Part shown: in pieces, positions 58,066-64,000 of the stretch
Position numbering within the stretch: the first letter of the stretch is position 1
Layout: each line of letters opens with the position of its first letter
From: Lolium rigidum
Taxonomy: Eukaryota > Streptophyta > Magnoliopsida > Poales > Poaceae
Assembly (NCBI RefSeq): GCF_022539505.1
Contig: NC_061513.1
Coordinates: 175,738,017-175,802,016 of the forward strand
Length of the DNA: 64,000 nt
Direction of reading: 5' to 3'
Position numbers and translations under genes: made by a program
The notes under the pieces: generated by a model
Seen by the model: only the letters and a program-made list of their open reading frames with translations
Database searches by the model: none
Told to the model about the DNA's origin: nothing

Positions 58066-59589
58066 AATGTTGAGGTATAAAAAAAGTTCATACATGAATT
58101 GGGAAGCTCCGTGGCAACTTCGAGGAAACAAAATCTTCAGTACCCGTGATCCCAACAAAGAGACTGTCTCTAATATTAGCACCAACACCTTGTTTGAGCT
58201 ATATTGTACAGAACAAAAAGAGAAACCACAGGTGTTAGTCAAGTATATGTGAGGAATGGCTGAAAAAATATCGGTTCATCATGAAAAAATGCCAGGAAAA
58301 AGTTTACTAAAAAAATCAGACACTTACTTTAAGCTTGCCGAACTCCCGCCGACTTTGGTATCCTTGCGCATAACAGCTTGTATAAGTTTGTCGATCCAAG
58401 CTGCTGCACGGATGGGGCAATCATCTTCAGATGGCACATCCTCATCAACCTCAAGTGAATCCAGGTATAATATCTGCAAAAAATGAAGAAGTTAATCACC
58501 GATGGTGAACAGAAAAAAAAATAGAAATGTATGTTTGTAGCAGACCAATGGAAGAAAAAACATGAAGAAGTAAATTACCACAAGATGATGCAAACAACAA
58601 GCAAACAGATTTCTTCTTGACTCCCATCTTCTTGACTTCGTGATTATTTGATCTATTGCAAATTGGGCAAAGTTTGTCCTCTTGAACTCATCAAGATTGA
58701 GTAGGCACTGGTAACACCTGGGACCGATGGAGGCAGAGGTTGAAGGACTTATGAAGCAACCGATTACACCAGCAAAGTAAGCACGGAGAAACTTCATATC
58801 TGAAGCTCCATTCATGTCCTTTATCATTCTGCACCAATCAGTAAAATCTGGTGCTGATCCACTCTCTATACCATATTCGACATTGAAGAATGCAATAGCT
58901 TCAGTAGTCATCTCATAACACACTGATCTTCCCTCATTCCGCAAACCAAAAACCCTGGTGTAACTATCAGCATTCACTGGTATGCTACCTCTCCCTGGAA
59001 TAGCGAGCTCACTTCTGATAGGATCGAAACAGCCAAGAACCCACATGCTCAAAGAAGCAGGCATTTCTTTAGCCATCACCTTAAGCATGCCTCCCCAACC
59101 CCATTGCTCAATAAGATTTCTCTGGGCATCATTAAGCGTAGCGTTCAATTTGAACAACCCGGCAGGAGATGCGCGATTCCTACCCAACTGGAAAAAACAT
59201 AAACCAAAAATAGGGGACAAAAACCAGTTAATAATTATTTTTGCTGGAGGTTTTGCTATAAATAGATAGTAAGAGTATAAAAACACACCGCCTCGACGCC
59301 GTTTAGGTGCACGCTTTGGTGCAACAACCGTATCAACTTCAGGTTCGGCTTGGCGCGGCTCTTTCGACCATTGTTACCAACCTGCGATCCGATGATTGGA
59401 GAAAAAATATAAAAGTCAGTTCAATAAAAAAACAATGAAATTAACAGAAAAAAATTGGAATGAAAATGAATAAAACAAATAAAAATTACAAACTACCCGC
59501 TGAGCAGTTTGTGGACAAAGCAGCAGTTTGTGGTAAACGCAAACGAGAACGCTTGGTCAAATCCTTCATTATATCTCGCAAAAATGTAG

Positions 59590-60260
59590 CTATATTTATG
59601 AAAACAAGTTTATAATAACCACTAGGCAACTTATGTATGTAGATAGTAACAAGCTTTGTAAAAAGAAAAAACAAGTTAAGCATGTTATTAAAGCTACTTA
59701 TACACAAAAAAACATGGCAGTACATCTCAGCTCAAAAAGCTGCTAGTGGAACCGAACTTAAGTAATCCCTCCCAGTAACCAAGTTAGGCGTATTGATAAA
59801 ACAACTTAAGTAATCCAATACAGCCTACTTGCACATCTTGCTCGAAAAAAGAAAATGAAAAAAAACCAACTAGGGTATGAAACACAACTTAAGCATCCTG
59901 GAGGAACAAAACTTAATCCCATTTCAATACCCAACTTAGGCCTACTGACAAAGGCAACTTGATTAAAATCAGTGACCAACTTGTAAAGATATCAAATTAA
60001 GCATGTATATTAGAGCTACTTATACACAAAAAAAAGGATCAGCAGGAACATCTATCCAAAACTTAAGCAAAGGTGTAATAACAAAACCTAATTCAACTGC
60101 AGTATACAACTTAAGCAAAACTAATTCATGGGTTCTGTTTGAGATGACTATGCTGACAGATAGCAACTTAGTATAAGATTCAGTAGACAAACTTAACAAG
60201 ATGGCTGCAGTTCTAACACTAAAATTTCAGATTCAGTAACTAAAACGACATGCGAGTTAT
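59590..60260. repeat. AACTTA-word repeat block 4 with long direct repeat
   Basis: Contains the right copy (59670-59939) of the direct repeat also found at 53355-53609, then further AACTTAAG and CAACTTA words. It lies upstream of the ULP-like coding exons. Confidence 0.75.
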
Positions 60261-60800
60261 TGAATTCCAATATATGAACAAGCAATTTGTGACAAAGAAT
60301 GTCTTCCAAATGTTAAGCAACACCAATGGCTGTCCAAAAACCATACATATTAGTTCAAGTGGTGGGTCATTGAGATCGACTGTGAATCGCTTCTGATCCG
60401 AGCTTGGTCGCTAATGCTATCCTAAATGAGAAGCAGTACTACCTCGACACACATGCACCGAATAAAAAAGCATGGAGACGAGATCAATCACAACATAGAT
60501 CAAAAATCCATGTGCTCCGAAGTTCATACATGGAGAGCATCCTATGTCACCGACAGATATATCTCACAACAACACGAATCCAAGACAAAACCCCATGAAA
60601 TTGCAAAGGTACATTACAAAATCGTGCGCTATTGAAGAAGAATCGTGCACAAAATTGGTAGATGCGGTGATAGATTACCTCCTAGCCCAAAATCCGCCGC
60701 GAAAATGCCTGACCTCGCCTCTAGCAAGCAAGCCTTCCCACCCCGAACTCACCGCGAGCAACGCCGCCTCTTCGCTACTCACCGCGAGCAACGCCACCGA
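60261..60800. other. Upstream part of the ULP-like gene, no coding region
   Basis: No recognised coding exon. The short plus-strand open frames lack domains. The sequence becomes GC-rich toward 60700. Confidence 0.3.
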
Positions 60801-61400
60801 CTCGATCTCCGTCGCCGATCCCGAATCGCTCGCCCTTCACCCGCAAATCGCCGCACCACCGCGCCCGAAACCGAGGAGCGCGAGCACGAGCGGCCGCCGG
60901 TGGAGTAGAAGGAGTGCAGGACGCTAGATCAGGTCGCGCACGTGCTGCGACGCCGCCGTCGCGCGTCTCGCTCTCCGTCGCCGCTGCCGATTCGCCCGCC
61001 CTTCACCCGGAAATCGCCGCACCACCGCCCCTAAAATCGAGGGAGCGCGAGGTCGACCGGCCGCCGGCGGAGTAGAAGGCGGGAAGGTGCTCGATCAGTC
61101 CGCGCAGGAGATGCAACGCCGCCGGCGAGCGCTCCGCCGGAGAAACCCTAGCGGGATTTGGGGGGAGAAGAGAGAAGAGGAGGCTGCGCGAAATGGAATT
61201 GAAGACGAGATGCGAGAACGGCCAAAGCGAAGGGAGAACGGTCGACACGTGCTGTCCGGGCCCACGTGCGCGGTCGGTCCCAGGTGCCAGACGGTCGGAG
61301 CGCGCGGGGATTCGATCGCTGGACGATGCCGATCGGACGGACAGGAAGCGAAGGCTGCGACGAGCAACGTGGCCTCCGAGCACTTTTTAGCATCTGGGTT
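60800..61400 (-). promoter_or_regulatory. Duplicated GC-rich leader of the ULP-like gene
   Basis: Two diverged ~115-bp copies (about 60805-60905 and 60972-61082) share GCCCTTCACCCG, AAATCGCCGCACCACCG, GGAGCGCGAG and CGGCCGCCGG(C/T)GGAGTAGAA. On the minus strand 61003-61383 is open and Arg/Ser/Pro-rich. This looks like the 5' leader and promoter of the ULP-like gene, but no transcript start can be placed. Confidence 0.45.
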
Positions 61401-61503
61401 TTTCTATACTATACTAAAAAAAGCTGCAGCATTGTAATTACTTTGCTATATATAACTGTAGCTTTAGGTAAATCCAAACACCTCAAAGTAGAAAACCATG
61501 GTA

Positions 61504-61894
61504 GGGAGTGATGTTTTGGCACATGGGATCATATGATCTCTTTATTTTAAAATGCATCTTAGATACATTTTGAAACATCAAAAAAATTGAAATAAAAAAT
61601 TCGCACGAACATCTTTACATGCTACACGTCCACAAAGTTGTTTCGTCAAAATTCTACTTGTCTTGTGGCGTGTGTAAAAAATACAAAATTCAGTGCTTAA
61701 AATAAAGCTTGTCACGACATAAATTTTCTCTTTTTATATAGACCACAAAAAATATCGGTTTTTCTCGAAACTTGGCGTACAAACATATATTGTGGAGATC
61801 TAGAGGTAGAATTTTTTGTCAAAAATTTTCGACACTTCAAAATATATTTCTTGGTAGAGGGAGCATACGCACCCGGGAGCCAAATTGAATTTCT
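61504..61894. mobile_element. Mutator-type MITE with long terminal repeats
   Basis: 391 bp flanked by a 10-bp duplication AACCATGGTA (61494-61503 and 61895-61904), the length expected for Mutator-like elements (9-10 bp). The two ends are long imperfect inverted repeats of about 90 bp: TTTTGGCACATGGGATCATA against inverted TTTGGCTCCCGGGTGCGTAT, and ACATTTTGAAACATC against ATATTTTGAAGTGTC. No transposase. Confidence 0.75.
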
Positions 61895-61904
61895 AACCAT
61901 GGTA

Positions 61905-62890
61905 TGGTTTGTTTAGAACCACGGTATTCTTATAGAATACTTCAAAATAAATTTTGCTCCCAAACATCCTACTCAGGTCAAGTCAAAGTTCTCAATACAT
62001 GACGGGTTCAGTGTCAATCTTTAAGTTTTGGAAGATCTTGCATGAGTGAGCGTGTATGGTTATGGGTGAGACTTTTCCCTCCAGCTCATTTGGTAGGCAT
62101 TGTGCCGCGTCTCCGGTGTTTCACAGACCATTGTTTATTTTGCATTTTTTTTCTACCTTTAACATTGTTTAAACTAAACGGAATAATTTTAAACCTACAA
62201 CACTATGGCTATATTTGTCAACCGGATTACATTCAATTTTCAAAACTTGATTTTTTCTCCATTGCATGCATGGTAGATCGATTTTGCCACTTGTTTTTTT
62301 TAGTGTTAACTCATTATTTGGCACAAATTATTATACTCGAGTTATTTTACACTAGTATTTAAATGAAAATTAATAAATTACTAACCATGTAACAATGTCA
62401 CATATAGGAATCAGACTTTTGATGAAATAGGAAACAATCGGATGTCATGTGTCATCCTGTGTACGGAAGAAAAATCGACTTACAAAGAATGAAAAGACGA
62501 GTTCCTAGACTCTTCCCGAATCAAATATGTCATTTTCTCACATAAAACATGGCAAGCTCAATTTTTTATCGTAAGTTTATCTCCCCAAATCAAATATTCC
62601 TTTAGAATGACAAGACGTTTAAGGTCTTTTGAAGGTTCGCTCGTTTTTGTGTATCTAGTCTTTTTTTTGAACATCGGTTTTGTGTATCTAGTCTATTTTT
62701 AGTGTGTAGATTCAGTCTTTTTGATTTGTATCTAGTTTATTTTAGATATATCTAAAACATCTTACATTAGGGGAGTTCCCCCAATCTTTCTTGTCTTGCT
62801 TTTTATAAACTCTACTCAGATAACCAGTCCAGCACCATGGCGCTAGGCTGAAGTAACTAGGTCCTAGCTACTATGTTTACTTCCAAACAT
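61905..62890. other. No gene seen
   Basis: AT-rich intergenic DNA. Two copies of TTTTTGTGTATCTAGTCT lie near 62644 and 62678. No coding region recognised. Confidence 0.4.
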
Positions 62891-64000
62891 CACAAAAAAC
62901 CTTTTTAACTCGTTTATTTTGAGGGAATGCCATCTGGCTAGCTTTATTGATTATCAAAGATACTTACATCGTTTGCAAGAGCTGACAAAATAAAACTAGG
63001 AGGGTCATCGCCCCAGTTACATGAAGAATTTTAATTAACACTAAACTTTGCCGGTTCATGAGCTACAACATTAGCTTTCCTAGGACAAAATTCAAAAACT
63101 ATCTTATCAAAACCACTAGCCATGGTTCTGCAATCCTCGTAGATGGCCGAAGAAGAAGTTGCTGAAAATCCTCCCTCGTTCATTGTTTCAATAACTAGCA
63201 TACAATCAGATTGCATAATTATGGGGTTACATCCAATAGCAAGAATCACACCCTCCCTTAAAGGGTTAGCTTCAGCTATGCATGGCTCCTGAACATGATC
63301 AACAGTTTGACAAGCTGCAGCAATACAAGACCCTTTACTATCTCTTATAATAATTCCCACACCTCCATTATTATACTTTGAATTGAAAGCAGCATCAACA
63401 TTAATCTTCACTTCATTTTCTGGTGGGCATGTCCAACCCATTCGACGAACCAATGGCGCTTTCTTTTTTGCCCTCAAATAATTTTTTGTAAGAGTGGCAA
63501 TCGAAATAGCCGAACGAGCACAGGATTGAACTCTTTCCCCTTGTACAATTTGGCGCCTCTCCCACCATATATACCAAGCTCCTGTAAGCACTAGTTCTGC
63601 TAGGCCAAGATCACTTAGCAGTTTTGGTCGATCCTTCATTCCTTTACAAAAGCTTTTTGGAATTTGGAATACTGTCATTGCAAATACAGGGATAGCTTGT
63701 GCGATAGCCTTAAGAAGTGTCTCCTTCCCTCCCATTGATAGCGTCTTCTCTTTACACCCTGAAATTATCTTCTGAATTTTATCAACCAAATGCAAAAAAC
63801 ACGTGGTTTTATCCGCTCCAATCGTTGCCGGCAAGCCAAGGTATCTATCATTTAACAATTCAGTGATGATATCTAGTCTCTGGCACACCTCTACCATTTT
63901 TTGTACCTCTGTAATCTCACTGAAATATATACTGGATTTTTCCGCACTTACTAGGTGTCCCGAGCTCGAACAATACACATCAAGTATTCGCTTCGGAGTA
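62890..64000 (-). mobile_element. LINE (non-LTR retrotransposon), continues beyond the window
   Basis: The frame 63031-63978 reads the C-terminal part of reverse transcriptase (RYLGLPATIGADKTTCFLHL, SMGGKETLLKAIAQAIPVFA, MTVFQIPKSFCKGM). It then jumps directly into WYIWWERRQIVQGE and an RNase H domain (VKINVDAAFNSKYNNGGVGI, IIRDSKG, EANPLREGVILAI and QSDCMLVI). The zinc-binding region normally between them is missing, so an in-frame internal deletion of a few hundred bases is likely. The 3' leader after the stop includes CAATAAAGCTAGCCAGATGG. The start lies outside the window. Confidence 0.85.

Larger units (their letters stand above)
54060..59400 (-). pseudogene. ULP1-type cysteine protease gene of transposon type, broken
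   Basis: Read right to left. A basic segment (PKRAPKRRRGG) leads into exon 58579-59187, the N-terminal domain of grass transposon ULP genes (WGWGGMLKVM, then SIPVNADSYTRVFGLRNEG). Exons 58328-58473 (ILYLDSLEVDED) and 58094-58198 (GANIRDSLF) follow. An acidic/basic linker (57122-57626) and a long low-complexity exon (55700-56858, with PPSFDLGFDSP) come next. Then there is a short exon near 54465-54530, and finally the C48 protease fold at 54085-54350: HYWLLVMNF holds the catalytic His and FEVLDSVR the Asp. A frameshift ends the frame at 54081, just before the NQCGY that should carry the catalytic Cys (54071-54073). It would have cleaved ubiquitin-like modifiers; here it is inactive. Confidence 0.75.

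Noticed and set aside
61003..61383. 126-codon minus-strand frame as an independent gene
   Set aside because: Arg/Ser/Pro-rich GC leader sequence with duplication; more likely the 5' leader of the ULP-like gene.
1..64000. CRISPR arrays, bacterial operons, rRNA or tRNA genes
   Set aside because: The DNA is plant nuclear; spaced repeats seen are satellites or AACTTA words without spacer structure, and no rRNA or complete tRNA fold was seen by eye.

Overview
The window is nuclear DNA of a grass, most likely a Pooideae species (wheat, barley, oat or ryegrass alliance). The reasons are an Au-type SINE end, Stowaway and other MITEs with grass-style termini, a CACTA terminus, a Sirevirus-type Ty1-copia retrotransposon, two large LTR elements whose LTRs begin TGATACGTC, and intron-containing plant genes (ABCF, YJU2, B3, FAR1-like, ULP-like). 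The first 2 kb is a tandem ~600-bp satellite holding CCCTAAA-type telomere-like arrays. The C-rich strand reads 5' to 3' rightwards, so the left side may face a chromosome end.

Layout. 1-2100: subtelomeric satellite. 2100-13126: gene relics and transposon pieces (a CACTA transposase-associated domain, MITEs, a SINE, a four-times repeated exon module leading into a broken B3-domain gene, a ~135-bp satellite and a CACTA right terminus). 13127-34622: one old Sirevirus-like copia element on the minus strand, lacking its 3' LTR. It is split by two younger LTR elements: A (14011-20820, minus) and B (23769-30655, plus). A and B share non-coding parts but carry different coding cassettes. 34623-38540: intergenic DNA with an ABCB-transporter pseudogene.

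38547-44741 is the ordinary genic island: an intronless ABCF (GCN20-type) ATPase gene and, head to tail behind it on the minus strand, an eight-exon YJU2/CWC16 splicing-factor gene with a LINE end in one intron. 45000-48700 carries a Tourist-like MITE, a GC-rich 1.55-kb poly(A) retroposon with a 15-bp target duplication, and a Stowaway MITE.

49066-61400 holds a FAR1/MULE-transposase-like gene (plus strand, two in-frame stops) converging on a ULP1-protease-like gene (minus strand, frameshifted just before the catalytic Cys). Both lie in DNA saturated with the word AACTTA and with long direct repeats. This looks like a decayed composite Mutator-type unit. The right edge has a MULE-type MITE and a LINE running out of the window.

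The only genes that look functional are YJU2 (pre-mRNA splicing) and probably the ABCF gene, although the latter lacks most of the linker between its two ATPase domains. Nearly everything else is mobile-element DNA or pseudogene. No computation was run; all family assignments rest on reading motifs by eye.
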